Position numbers and translations under genes: made by a program. From Didymodactylos carnosus (lineage: Eukaryota > Rotifera > Eurotatoria > Philodinida > Philodinidae), in assembly GCA_905250885.1 (NCBI GenBank), contig CAJNOQ010002394.1:1-24607 (forward strand): a stretch of DNA of 24,607 bases, given 5' to 3'. Below, one piece after another: positions 1-9,554 of the stretch. The notes under the pieces are model-generated. The model saw nothing but the letters and a program-made list of their open reading frames with translations. It was not told where the DNA came from and made no database searches. Position 1 is the stretch's first letter, and every line of letters begins with the position of its first letter.

Positions 1-640
1 TACAAGCTGATAGTCCGCTGAACCATCAACTCTCCTTGTTAAATGGCTATCAACGAATCGCAGTAGATTTTCATATATACACTTTTACGATTTTTTCGTA
101 TATACACATTCATTTCTCGTTTGTTCATTGTTCTTTTTATTTATCAATATTTACCGTATACATTGTCAGAATTGCAATCGAACCACTGGCCCATTGTGGC
201 TTTCTTGATAGCTTGACTTTGCATATTGATCTGCTGTAAGTCACATGAAATTGTTGAGGGTGTAGATGTATGTCTTTCGGTAAACCTCTGTCAATCCTAA
301 TTTTCGACGAGAATCCTGATTTCCTGATAAAATTCCTGATTTCTTTTGCTAGAAATCCTGTCCTGATCCTGATTTCTTATGAAGGCCGCTGCGAGGCCTG
401 TACAATTGATTTTATCATGAATTTACACAGAAAAACATTTATGGATAAAAGCAGATCTTAAATCATCTGACAAAACAAAGTCGGGAAAAAGAAACGAAGC
501 GAGGTATGAATTATTATCAAAGTAATTCGTTAAATCTTTTCGCTCCACCGAAATAGAGAGATCCTGGATCAGAATCAAATCTCTAACAGAGATAACAAAA
601 AAACGGTAAAAAAATACAAAGTTACACAAAGACAAAATGA
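1..640. other. AT-rich stretch with no supported gene
   Basis: Open frames here are short, appear on both strands and show no domain or splice pattern I trust. The only structure is a run of degenerate TCCTGAT copies near 313-376, listed separately. Confidence 0.5.
313..376. repeat. Degenerate short repeat of TCCTGAT
   Basis: Five or six copies of the heptamer TCCTGAT or CCTGAT are packed into about 65 bp, separated by T-rich or A-rich spacers of 1-20 bp. The spacing is irregular, so this is a decayed simple repeat rather than a clean minisatellite. No gene overlaps it. Confidence 0.6.
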
Positions 641-646
641 GAAGAT

Positions 647-892
647 CTATGACAAGGGATGCGCATATGTTGAATATAACAGTAACAAACTTTGTTGCAA
701 TGTCTGATGATGTTTTTCATGCTAACGTTGCTGTTCTCTTACTGGCTTCAATTCTTCAAGTCGTCATACATCAATATGTACATCACCTAATTCTCTAGTA
801 ATAAATCTTTGATGATAATGTTGAAAATGATCTTTTCCAACATGATATTTAATCAGAACAGTTTCCAAAAAACATTCATGTTTAGACTGCAT
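647..892 (-). pseudogene. Possible decayed coding remnant, unrecognised
   Basis: On the minus strand a frame starting at an ATG (892-890) reads 42 codons to a TGA at 766-764. The same frame stays open on both sides of a TAG at 724-722 until another TAG at 649-647. The residues look protein-like, with varied charged residues and few low-complexity runs, for example KYHVGKDHFQHYHQ. I do not recognise the family. Two in-frame stops with an otherwise continuous frame suggest an old gene or transposon fragment. It could also be chance in AT-rich DNA. No splice sites rescue it. Confidence 0.25.
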
Positions 893-909
893 ATAGTTTC
901 ATGCAGTCT
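884..909. repeat. Small perfect hairpin (9-bp stem)
   Basis: AGACTGCAT (884-892) is followed after 8 nt by its exact reverse complement ATGCAGTCT (901-909). It overlaps the first codon of the possible decayed minus-strand frame. A 9-bp stem alone is weak evidence of function. Confidence 0.6.
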
Positions 910-1030
910 ATAATGGGTCGCCCAGAAAATTCGGGTTGCTTTTGTTTGTTGTTTTTGAGGGTAAGCTCATTAGTCCAAAGAGTTCGTTTTAGGCTCAATC
1001 GATAGAGAATTGAATTCTCTACAAAATCTG

Positions 1031-1280
1031 CTATTTGAATCTCTGATAGCATTTTTCTCGTTTGATCACCGTTCAAAATAGTTCAATAGTTAATTTTTCG
1101 CCGTAGAAAGATAGAGAATTTTGTGCACTATCGATCTCACTCATTTACAACTTCATACAATATTTTCGCTACTCCAGTTAGACTCATAATGAGGTTTCAA
1201 CCGCAGTTCAACAACTCAGTACCATTCAATATTTTGAATGGTGGTCAAACGACAAAAATGCTATCAGAGATTCAAATAAC
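1031..1280. mobile_element. Inverted-repeat element of about 250 bp (MITE-like)
   Basis: The arm 1031-1082 is the reverse complement of 1229-1280 with about three mismatches over 50 bp. Both arms contain the core TTTGAATCTCTGATAGCATT in opposite orientation. The roughly 146-bp spacer holds no coding sequence. Such paired arms are typical of non-autonomous DNA transposons or of two inverted copies of a repeat. I see no clear target-site duplication, so the outer ends are provisional and the superfamily is unknown. Confidence 0.6.
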
Positions 1281-1345
1281 TTCCAAATATATCTGAGTGT
1301 ATCCATGGGAATAGCGAATGGCCATACTACCGTTTTACTTCGGTT

Positions 1346-1355
1346 CTATATAAAG
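1346..1355 (+). promoter_or_regulatory. Canonical TATA box without an obvious gene
   Basis: CTATATAAAG is a near-ideal TATA element. A TCAGATT initiator-like sequence lies about 25 bp downstream near 1373, and an ATG follows at 1405. That ATG opens a frame of only six codons unless GTACCT right after its second codon is a splice donor. Spacing fits a core promoter, but AT-rich DNA gives such matches by chance. Confidence 0.25.
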
Positions 1356-2317
1356 CACCTGGTCAGGAATCATCAGATTCTCCTCACTCCAAAAATATTA
1401 TAAAATGAAAGTACCTTGTTATTGAATAACTGCTTTGATGTTGGTATGCTGAGATCTTTTTTCTTCTTATGATAAAAAATATATGAAATGTTCGATCTTA
1501 CAGTTCTCTCATACAGAAAAACTCATAATATTGATCAATACGCAATGTTGAAATTAATATATCTAAACGAGATTTGGCTGCATTTAGTTATATTTTGTAT
1601 TTGCTGTCTCATTTCAACTCAAAAAAGGGTTTTAATGTTTATATTGTATAAATTTGAAAAAGATGCTGGATACGATAGAAAAATTCATATTTGTGTAATT
1701 ACTTATTTTCCACTATCGAGTTGTATTAAAAAAATATATTATCTTCGATTAATAAATATATTTTTGCAAAGAAACAAAGTTGAAATGAGATTAGGAAATA
1801 CTAAATGTAGCTAAACGCAGCCACATCTTGTTTAGATATATTGATTTAAACACTGTGTATTAAACAGTATTATAAGCTTTTCTGTATGAGCACTGTAAGA
1901 TCGACATTTCAAATATCTCCAGGAAAACGTGTGTTAGGTTTGCAAATTTTGCCTGACGCTTTTGGGTCGATCCGATTTCTGACCCCCTAAAATTTCAGTT
2001 TTTGGTCTGAAGTTTTGAAAGCTGGCTGTGTAGACTCAGCTTTTGATGCTGAACCCAAAAAGCTGTGTGCCGAGCAATAAAACTATAGCGCAAAAAGCTA
2101 CGGCCATTTTACCAAAACCTTGCGATTTTGGATTTTTTAAGACGCTCTCAGTATTTTGCAAATATGTCAGCGAGGAAAGGGCTCTGAGAGCCTGGGAAGT
2201 GATATTCGTGATCACTGCGAAATCCTCACACCAATTTATGACTTTCACCAGTGACCTCATATGACCTCGTACGAAAAATATTACTCGAAAAGTTTCCGTG
2301 AACAGTTCTCGTGTTGT

Positions 2318-2345
2318 CACACGTGGAATATATTTAACACGTGTG
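2318..2345. promoter_or_regulatory. Two facing CACGTG E-boxes in an inverted repeat
   Basis: CACACGTG (2318-2325) and CACGTGTG (2338-2345) are exact reverse complements separated by a 12-bp AT-rich spacer. Each contains the palindromic E-box CACGTG bound by bHLH-type factors. The next gene start is TSPO, 1.1 kb downstream. The function is inferred from the motif only. Confidence 0.3.
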
Positions 2346-2963
2346 CCCATACAGCATTTTGCGATTTTCGCGTACAACCACAGTTCATATCACACTATTC
2401 ACAGATGTATACTTCCCGAATGATCGATAGATCATCAATAGAGAGATATCAATTAACGGATTGTGTTGCCTACCACTATTCATTCGATTTCACAATCGCT
2501 GAGTACGTCTGATTAGATTCTTTTTAAGCTTTCAATTATCCTTCATGTTTTGCTGTCCTTCCTTATATCCTACGCTGAATAAATTTCACCAAAAAAAGAG
2601 AAAAAGAAAGACTGTCTGGCTATATCTTAATTCTATGTTTCAATAGAAAACTAGTAAATAAGGGTATTATCCCCTTATTTGAGATATCATCTTTCCGCAC
2701 AAGATATCCCATGTGCAGAAATTCTTTCGTGTCAACGGGTCGATCGAAAAGAAAGAGAACAGAAAGATATGCTGATACGAAAAGTGATATCTCCTTATTT
2801 GCCAGTTCTCTAATAAGCATTTGTTGTGTTTGTCTTATGCCTACGCGTTTGCTGATAAGAAGTGAAAGGGTGCCTTTTCTGCATCTCTTGCGTTTTTGTT
2901 TTATTTCCAAACATTAAAGAGAAATTTGAGGTGTAACTATTTATAGTTGTTGTTTCGATTTGA

Positions 2964-2971
2964 TGACGTCA
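2964..2971. promoter_or_regulatory. CRE-type palindrome TGACGTCA
   Basis: A perfect cAMP-response element consensus lies about 510 bp upstream of the TSPO start codon. CREB/ATF-type bZIP proteins bind this octamer. It is a single chance-sized motif with no second supporting site. Confidence 0.25.
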
Positions 2972-3458
2972 CTGAGAGAAATATCCGTACATGCCTAGAA
3001 GTGTGTGAAATTGATGTAGAAATATGTTCTTGTATTATACCCCGCCGGTTCTACCCTCCGGAGTATTCACTATGTATAAACATTGAGATATAACATCATA
3101 AGTGAAGTGGCTTTTGATAATTGTAATTGTCTATCAGTGTACATAACTTTTTATGTATGACTTTTTGAATGATAAATCAGCGCTTCTTCTTATCATCAAA
3201 CTAATTTAAACTTCATGTTAAATTTTTATTTGTAGTAAAAAAATTTTGCATCACTTTCACCAACTATCTTCTACAACATAACAGAAAGAAATTGCTCATT
3301 AATTTTGACAGCGATGTATCATTACGTATGTCATAAACTGAAAAATATTGTAAGTTTTGATTTATTACTTAAGGTAAATAAATGATAGGAAAAAAGGTCC
3401 CACAGTATATATATGCAGTCATCGCGTACAAAAGTTGTTTTTTGTTAATTATTTGTAG

Positions 3459-3475
3459 GATAGAATTCTTCAATA
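3459..3475 (+). promoter_or_regulatory. Acceptor-like site just before the TSPO start
   Basis: A T-rich run ending TTATTTGTAG at 3459 lies 16 nt before the ATG at 3476. It could end a 5'-UTR intron (a donor-like AAG/GTAAAT is at 3374) or serve as a spliced-leader trans-splice acceptor. The same arrangement precedes the other four intact genes. Confidence 0.4.
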
Positions 3476-4099
3476 ATGGTAATGAGTTGGTTTTCATTTT
3501 TTGCCTATTTGTTTTTTCCACAAATTGGAGGCATTGTTGGCGGTATAATAACAGCTACGCAAGTAAAAACATGGTATGCTGTATGTATTATTTCATTAGG
3601 ATATAATGAGAAGAATATCATTTCTGTTATATCTATTTTAAGAAAATCAAAAAGCCTAGTTGGCGTCCACCAAATGCCGTATTTGGACCAGTGTGGACCA
3701 TTGTCTATTGTCTTATGGGCTATTCTTCGTATTTGATCGCACGTGATAGTTCAGGTTCTGTTCGTCATTCAGCTTTATTTTTCTATGGTACACAATTAAT
3801 TTTAAATTGGATATGGAGTCCGATATTTTTTCTCTTTCATCAGCTTGGTTTGGTAAGTATATTCACTTTTGGCCTATAGTAATAAATATTTACGAGAAAT
3901 GTTCTGTTTGTAGGCAACTACTGTGATATTGGCACTCTTAGTGAATATCTTAATATGCATTGTTCAATTTTGGCCAATTAATCAAACAGCCTCATTACTC
4001 ATGGTGCCTTATGCTGTTTGGGTTGGATTTGCATCAGCATTAACAATCTCTATTTGGCGTATGAATTCCACAAATGATATAAGAAAACAAGCAATGTAA
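3476..4099 (+). CDS. TSPO: Translocator protein TSPO/TspO (MBR family)
   Basis: A five-helix membrane protein that binds porphyrins and, in animals, cholesterol, usually in the outer mitochondrial membrane. Three exons, 3476-3580, 3643-3852 and 3914-4099, join in phase 0 across introns of 62 and 61 bp with GTATGT and GTAAGT donors. The product is 166 aa, against about 169 in mammals. The family signature is clear: WYA ends exon 1, followed by KKPSWRPPNAVFGPVW, then LNWIWSPIFF, and a C-terminal PYAVWVGFASAL..IWRMN. Nearly the whole chain is hydrophobic in five segments. The C-terminal cholesterol-recognition (CRAC) tyrosine of mammalian TSPO is an isoleucine here, as in many non-vertebrate members. 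I start at ATG 3476; a second ATG lies two codons on. An AATAAA sits at 4113-4118, 14 nt past the stop. Confidence 0.95.
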
Positions 4100-4112
4100 T
4101 TACATCATTTAA

Positions 4113-4118
4113 AATAAA
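4113..4118 (+). terminator. Polyadenylation signal of TSPO
   Basis: An exact AATAAA lies 14 nt after the TSPO stop codon, implying a very short 3' UTR. In AT-rich DNA the hexamer is common, but its position fits. Confidence 0.5.
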
Positions 4119-4325
4119 GCAACTCTTTTGAACTCTTTTTAATATACTTTTTATTTTAACGTGTCGACTGCAGTCTAACATTTTTCTATCTTCACGTTCA
4201 TTTTACTTTTTTGTGAGAAGCAAAAGAATATTTGAAAACGAAACACGTATATGAGATACAAGTATCTTCTACAAACAACGTGTTTTTTATCAGTAGGTCT
4301 TTTTTCTTGGAAGAAGACTTTTTTA

Positions 4326-5232
4326 CTAAAATGTAGCGCATAAAGTTCTCCACCGAACCTTATAATTTTCATTTTGTTCACGAGCTTTTAATCGAAAATA
4401 TTTTAGCAATTCTTCTTTCTTCAAATAATGTGCTACATTGTCAGCTAGTTTAGACAGTAGATTTTCGTCTTGGTAGTCTATGACTGTAAAAAACGTCTCA
4501 CCATATCGGTTATACGAGACAAGGAAAAGTGAAAATATTAAGTGTCTTGAAATTAAATTCGTTACTTTAGCATTGAATCGTATGTTATCAACAGACAATC
4601 TAAACGCACTTCAAAATATTTGCAATGTTGTGGAAGTCTCCATGCAGAAAAGGATATCTCTGTTATAATGATTAAGAGTCAGTTTCTGATAGTTTTGAAC
4701 ACGTAAGCCCGTGGTCCATTTCAGATTTGACGTTTGAATAAGCCATTTTGTTGAGCATCAAGTTCATATGGAAACCATATCCTGTCTTTTTCAAAAATTT
4801 TATGGTGTTTTTATATCATCTAAATGTAAACACTCTGATCTATTTGAATATATGCATATATCAATATAATAGACTTCAGAGTAATCATCATCCCTGAGTG
4901 GAATTCGCCTTTAATTGAAAAAAAAAATGCATTTTATCACTCTTTTTCTTTACTTTTTTCTGTTCATGCTCTTTTAAACATTGTTCCAAATCAGTAGCAT
5001 TGATTCTCTTTTTTTTTATTGTGACGAACAATTTGAATTTCTTTATGTGCGCAACTAAATCGTTCACAGTGTTTTATCTTTCTTAATGATGGTAGTGCAT
5101 AAAAATGAGCCGTGTTTGGTAGTAATCGGTTGAACAATTGAATCGATCCTTTATCAAATGACGGAAAAGTGCCACTAGATTCATCAAAATAATCTTTCAC
5201 ATGTGGTTCATTCAATTTGAAATAGACAATCT
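4326..5232 (-). pseudogene. Frameshifted minus-strand coding remnant, unrecognised
   Basis: Reading the minus strand from about 5232 down to 4326, several protein-like pieces follow one another in changing frames. The first (5230-4991) includes DYFDESSGTFPSFDKG and LFNRLLPNTAHFYALPSLRK. It runs into a run of nine A residues (minus strand) after which the frame continues one step over as a Lys/Glu-rich piece (INATDLEQCLKEHEQKK). Further pieces, DDYSEVYYIDICIYSNRSE and DRIWFPYELDAQQNGLF, are broken by stops. The last piece (about 4615-4326) contains FFTVIDYQDENLLSKLAD and a Lys/Arg-rich tail and ends at a TGA. No intron set repairs the breaks. I do not recognise the family. It is probably a dead gene or transposon-borne frame. 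Confidence 0.4.
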
Positions 5233-6951
5233 ACGCTCGAACGGTTATCAGGATAAACGTGAACTAACAAGATAGTGATAAAATGGGCACGATACTATTT
5301 TTCGTCTAATTGCTGTAATAATGTAGCAAATCTTGCCCATGTTCCCAATATACACTATCCTCACATTATATCTATACTTGTGTAGATAAAAACCCGTTAT
5401 CAAATCTCAAATACATGACTTCAGTGGAACAATAATGTTCATATTGAAAATTTTTATTTTTTCTCGAATGAATTTATCAAACGTAATTAGATGAAATAAA
5501 TCGAATACATCATAATCGGTTGTGTAATATACTTATCAGACAGACATCCAGTATCTTAAGGATAGTATGAATAGGCTACACCTAAATCTAAAATCTGATC
5601 TCTTTTCATATTTTCATAGAAAACTATTACGTGCACACTTACCAACTAGCGTACTGGTATTAATTTGAAATAAATCATAGAAAATTCTGTCATATTTATA
5701 CAATGATACACATCCAACATCGAGCGTCATTGTCGTCTGTCTTCTGTTGCTGTATCACGTTTGACTAAATCTAGAAATAATCCAACAAATAGTGCTTGCT
5801 TGAGACGATTTTTCGAATGCGGTTGTAAATATTTGTCTACTCTCAAACCGACATTGTGAAAATTAAATCTCATCACTTGTAATTCTGACTGATGGCGAGA
5901 ACTGGAGAGTGCACATCACAGTAGTGGTTGTAAACATTGGGGCAGGTCCAGTGAAAATATATGACGATAGAGTTCTTTGTTGATGGATTTTAATAAGAAC
6001 ATTTTGACGGTCCTTCAATCAGTTTTACCAGGTTATTCCACTTAAAATAAACGGGTAGAACTGGCGAAACGATAATCGCCGTTGACAAGAAGTAAAATCG
6101 TTAAAATTACGTGTTGAAACGGACGTAACCACAAGAAACCGTCGATAAAAAAGTTCTGAATAGTTCATAACTACAGTTATAACCCCTGAGTCCGCCGATG
6201 ACCGGGAGGTTGTCATGTTTTTTTTCGTACTTGGGTAAGTGTTAATTATAAGATTATTTTGACTCGTGGATGTAAAGTTTTACTAACGATGATTATAAGA
6301 CATTCAGATGAATCGTGAAAGAAATGTATCATATTTTCATCTTTACTTTCGGTTTCTAGATATATTGTGGAAGAAAAAATGTGATATCGCTTATAAAGAA
6401 TATTGATGATAAGATGCTAGTCTGTATTATAAAGTATAAATTCATGACATAAATCATCACCATAATCATTTATTTTCTGCGATCAACAAACCGCATAAAA
6501 ACATTGTTTCCTAATTTTTTTGTCGAAATATCTCATCTACAGTAGAATCTCCGTCAGGTTATTTGTAAATGTAAGATTCTCATGATCACATTACACATGA
6601 GAATGAAGTTATAACAAAATGCTCGAGAATCTGTATCACAGGAAATTTATGTCGAACGTTTATTATCCAATGTCTGTATGAGAACGACAATGTTTATTAA
6701 TTCATAATCTCAACAAACTTTAACTGTAAACAAAAGGAAACAACATACTATCATTATTTCTTACCATGCTACATTGTACACGTAATATAAGAAAAAAGTT
6801 TTGTCACCGATAATGTTAGGTAATGTTCGAATGATGGTGAAGGATAGCTTCTTTCTTCTATCGATGATACAGTATATCGTCATTTTATTCGTTCTTAGTG
6901 TTTTATTTCTTCCACAGATACATTTCTCTAATTAAACAAACTCGTTTTTAG
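5233..6951. other. Gene-poor stretch between the pseudogene and the secreted gene
   Basis: No frame longer than about 60 codons, no recognisable motif and no repeat that I could align. A minus-strand frame at 6216-6025 has 63 codons but no splice context or similarity I know. I treat the region as intergenic and presume it holds the promoter of the gene starting at 6964. Confidence 0.45.
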
Positions 6952-6963
6952 AGTGAATAAAAA

Positions 6964-8088
6964 ATGAAAACTTATTTATTTCTTGCATTTATTATTATTA
7001 TATTGTCAGAATTCTCATCGGTTAGACCAAATACCAACGACTTCGATTTTGGTAAGATACATTGCAATATTGAAAATAAATTCCAGATTTTATTCGTGTT
7101 TATAAATGCGAATCATTGTCCAAGATTTTATTTTAACATTTCGACAATGGCATCTTGCTTTTTTACGATAACTTGACTCAGTTGCAGCTTTTTTCGATTA
7201 ACGGAGAACGCTTTTGTCAACTCGCTACACTTCACAAAGGATAATTACGGGCAATGACAAAGTTATAATGAGTCCGCCATAAAGAATGAATCACTTTGTA
7301 TTTTGCTTATATCTCTATCAAGGAACACACTTAATAGCATCAGAACATGTGGCCCGATGCAACTGATCCCTGCATCTTCATTAAAACTAAAATTAAACGA
7401 GTTTGCGGTTAAGTATCTCAGAAACTTCACCATTTGAGCTTGAACATTTTGCTATGAAACAGTCAATATGGTTTTTTAGAGAAGTTTATGATGGTTCTTT
7501 TAGTAAGAAAATAAACCAGTATTGATAAACCCTGACAGAAATATAAACAAAACACAAAAGTGACTCATTCTTTATGGAACATTACTTAGTTCAAGTTCCT
7601 CTCAAATCTTTTTTCTCTGCTGACTAAATAAATTCTACTTCAAAGTAGTTCAAACCTTTTGCCTCATATCTATTTTTTATGATAAAAAAGTTCTGGGATG
7701 TGTATAGGTTTTTGGCTTTTGCTATTCAATTCCCGAATCTAATTTGCTGTATCGAATCATTCATTGCTCATTATCATAGCTTCATTACTCTTATTGCGGA
7801 TGACAGAGAAATCATGTATTCTAGATCGAGAAGAAGCCGTTGAATTTCTAAAACGAGCATTTCTCCATCCTGGAAAAACAAAATGCGAAGAACAAAAACG
7901 AGAAGCATCAGAAAAATATGAAGAAAGATGTGAGCCAAGTATCAATAAAATAAGTGGCTCACGTTACTGTAAGTAAATATAGATAAATGAAGGTACGATG
8001 TAATACTTGTAATATTTATTCAGGTCCGGATATAAAAACATGGAAAGCATTTAAAAATTATGAAATTGGAAATGGAATGGGAAAATAA
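6964..8088 (+). CDS. Small secreted four-cysteine protein, family unknown
   Basis: Three exons, 6964-7051, 7807-7968 and 8024-8088, join in phase at both junctions and give 104 aa. Residues 1 to about 22 form a classic signal peptide: Lys at position 2, then the hydrophobic run YLFLAFIIIILSEF, then small residues. The mature part is charged, with many Glu and Lys residues. It has four cysteines, in the contexts KSCIL, TKCEE, ERCEP and RYCPD, which could form two disulfides. No known domain is recognised. Donors are GTAAGA and GTAAGT; the exon 2 acceptor GATGACAG is the only nearby one that keeps the frame. A 12-nt leader follows an acceptor-like CGTTTTTAG. Intron 1 is 755 bp, far longer than most introns here, because it carries a transposon. 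Function is unknown; export from the cell is inferred from the signal peptide. Confidence 0.65.
7268..7582. mobile_element. Mariner-like MITE (315 bp) in intron 1 of the secreted gene
   Basis: Terminal inverted repeats of about 50 bp pair 7268-7323 with 7530-7582 at roughly 85 percent. Shared core: CCATAAAGAATGA(A/G)TCACTTT. The element is flanked on both sides by TA (7266-7267 and 7583-7584), the target duplication of Tc1/mariner elements. CCATAAA near the tip recalls mariner termini. The inside, about 200 bp, has no transposase frame, so it is non-autonomous. The TA evidence is only two bases long, so the superfamily call is inference. Confidence 0.65.
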
Positions 8089-8597
8089 TTTGTTCAATAT
8101 TTATCGTCTTGGAAAAAACTGGAGTAATCAATATAAATATTAATGTTCTTTGTACAATTTGTACAAAAAATTATCTGTCATTATTAATGCATGTTTGTTT
8201 TGATTTGAAAAATCAAGCTTTTAACTCCATAAACTGTATTTACTAATGAAAGAAAAACTTGGAATATGTTTAATTAATCGCTGTTCTTGGATTCACTACG
8301 CTTAAGATTGTAAAGCTAAGAAATAAAAGAAATGATTAATTAATACTTGCTGAATGTTCAGAAACTATTTATTATATAAAAATTTTTAGCTCATCATAAC
8401 ATACAGTACAATGCTTGCAGCAAACTCCATACAAAAGAAAACGTTCAACGACGTTTCAGCACTGGCTGATATGAGTGTTGTGTCGAATCTTTTTAATGTC
8501 AGCCACGTATGGCATCTCACGCGTACTGAGAGTAATTGCTCTTTGAGCTATCGCATTGAATTTTTTATATATGAATGAATCTCTTTCATTGTGGCAG

Positions 8598-8680
8598 GAC
8601 AAAATGCGAAGAATGAAACAAGAACTGCTGAAAGATTATCAAGTATATGCATCAAACATACCAGTAAAGCATAGTGGGAT
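8598..8680 (+). pseudogene. Possible decayed partial copy of secreted-gene exon 2
   Basis: ACAAAATGCGAAGAA at 8599-8613 is an exact 15-bp match to 7878-7892 in exon 2 of the secreted gene. The following roughly 65 bp align loosely with the rest of that exon, including a K-x-E-x-x-x-K-x-Y pattern and an AGTGG near the end. A one-base shift puts the rest out of frame. It sits 510 bp past the stop codon of the intact gene, so a tandem duplicate that decayed is plausible. The match is short enough that convergence in A-rich coding DNA is possible. Confidence 0.3.
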
Positions 8681-9144
8681 TTTTCTAATAGCAGGTGAAC
8701 ATCAGAATTTTGTGCTCGTAAACCATTTTTTGAATGAATAATTATCATTGCTTAGTCATCTCTAATGCTTCTAAGGAAGATATAAATAGTAAAAAATCGG
8801 TCTTGGTGGTTGGTGCATAAAAAAAATTTCGATGGATTCAATCCAAAACTTATTGTGTTATATATGGTTCGATGTAACTCGACGTGCTGATTCCAAATAT
8901 GGTCTTAGTTTGTCTTAAAAGTGTTTCTGAACTGGAAAAAAACACAATTTAGCTAAAAATCAAGAGTTTTTGAGAAACCTCCTGTACGTTCTAAGAGCAT
9001 TTGTGCTATCTATGTGATGTAGACTATTACAAACTTTTTATGCGAATAAGTAGCCCATACATCGAACTGTATATTTCACTATTTGAACCCGGAAAAAGTT
9101 CACTTTCGATTTCCCACGTAACGGATACCCGGATGCCCATCGTA

Positions 9145-9193
9145 CAGAGGTGGGCGAAGTACGCTCCAGTACAGATTTTCGAGTACTCGTACG
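9145..9193. mobile_element. hAT-like transposon terminus
   Basis: CAGAGGTGGGCGAAGTACGC followed by a CAGTACA..CGAGTACTCGTACG stretch closely resembles the tips of many hAT-superfamily elements (CAGAGGTGGG followed by AGTAC/GAGTAC repeats). The complementary tip CCCACCTCTG is not found downstream in this window, so the element is truncated or solo. The 8-bp candidate target duplicate CCATCGTA has no second copy here. Confidence 0.35.
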
Positions 9194-9554
9194 TTAACAG
9201 AAATTCCTGCCCATATTTTGCAAAAAAAATTTTTTGATCACTTCTAAAAATCTGATGATAAAAAAATAGGAGTGAAAGATTTAAAAAATTATTTGGAACT
9301 CTTCGTTTCTGTTCAAAACTCCTCGTGGTAGAGACAAAATAATTTTTTTCCTGGTCGAATCTCTTAAGTTTCATTCTAGCGTTCTATTCAAGCGAAGGTT
9401 AAGACTATTAACAGCTAGCAGCTTTTTAAGAATGGATCCCTAATGTGTCAAAAACTCTGAAAATGTTTCAAAAAATCTGAATTCATTTTTGTGTCTTGTA
9501 TATACGATTTCATCGGGAGTTTCATATGCATGAAGATCTATTGCAATATCAGGC

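Larger units (their letters stand above)
1290..3373. other. Gene-poor stretch upstream of TSPO
   Basis: I find no gene with domain or exon support. The 1900-2520 part is less AT-rich than its surroundings and is open on both strands (for example 113 codons on the minus strand, 2377-2036), which is typical of a non-coding repeat rather than a gene. It contains an 8-bp inverted pair at 2144-2151 and 2184-2191 and two facing E-boxes at 2318-2345. A perfect hairpin AAATAAGGG/CCCTTATTT lies at 2656-2680. Confidence 0.45.

Noticed and set aside
1488..1814. A 108-codon + strand frame
   Set aside because: AT-rich, Ile/Leu/Tyr-biased residues, no domain, no splice or start context; fits chance in low-GC DNA.
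2036..2377. A 113-codon minus-strand frame with a hydrophobic C-terminal stretch
   Set aside because: The opposite strand is open over much of the same segment and no family is recognised; more likely a GC-richer non-coding repeat.
2656..2680. Stem AAATAAGGG/CCCTTATTT as a bacterial-type terminator
   Set aside because: The window is animal nuclear DNA and no gene ends here; kept only as a small hairpin in the regional note.
8160..8178. Tandem TTTGTACAA near the end of the secreted gene
   Set aside because: Two copies of a near-palindromic 9-mer in AT-rich DNA, with no further support.
9027..9374. A 115-codon minus-strand frame
   Set aside because: It runs straight across the hAT-like tip and has biased composition, so it is probably not a gene.
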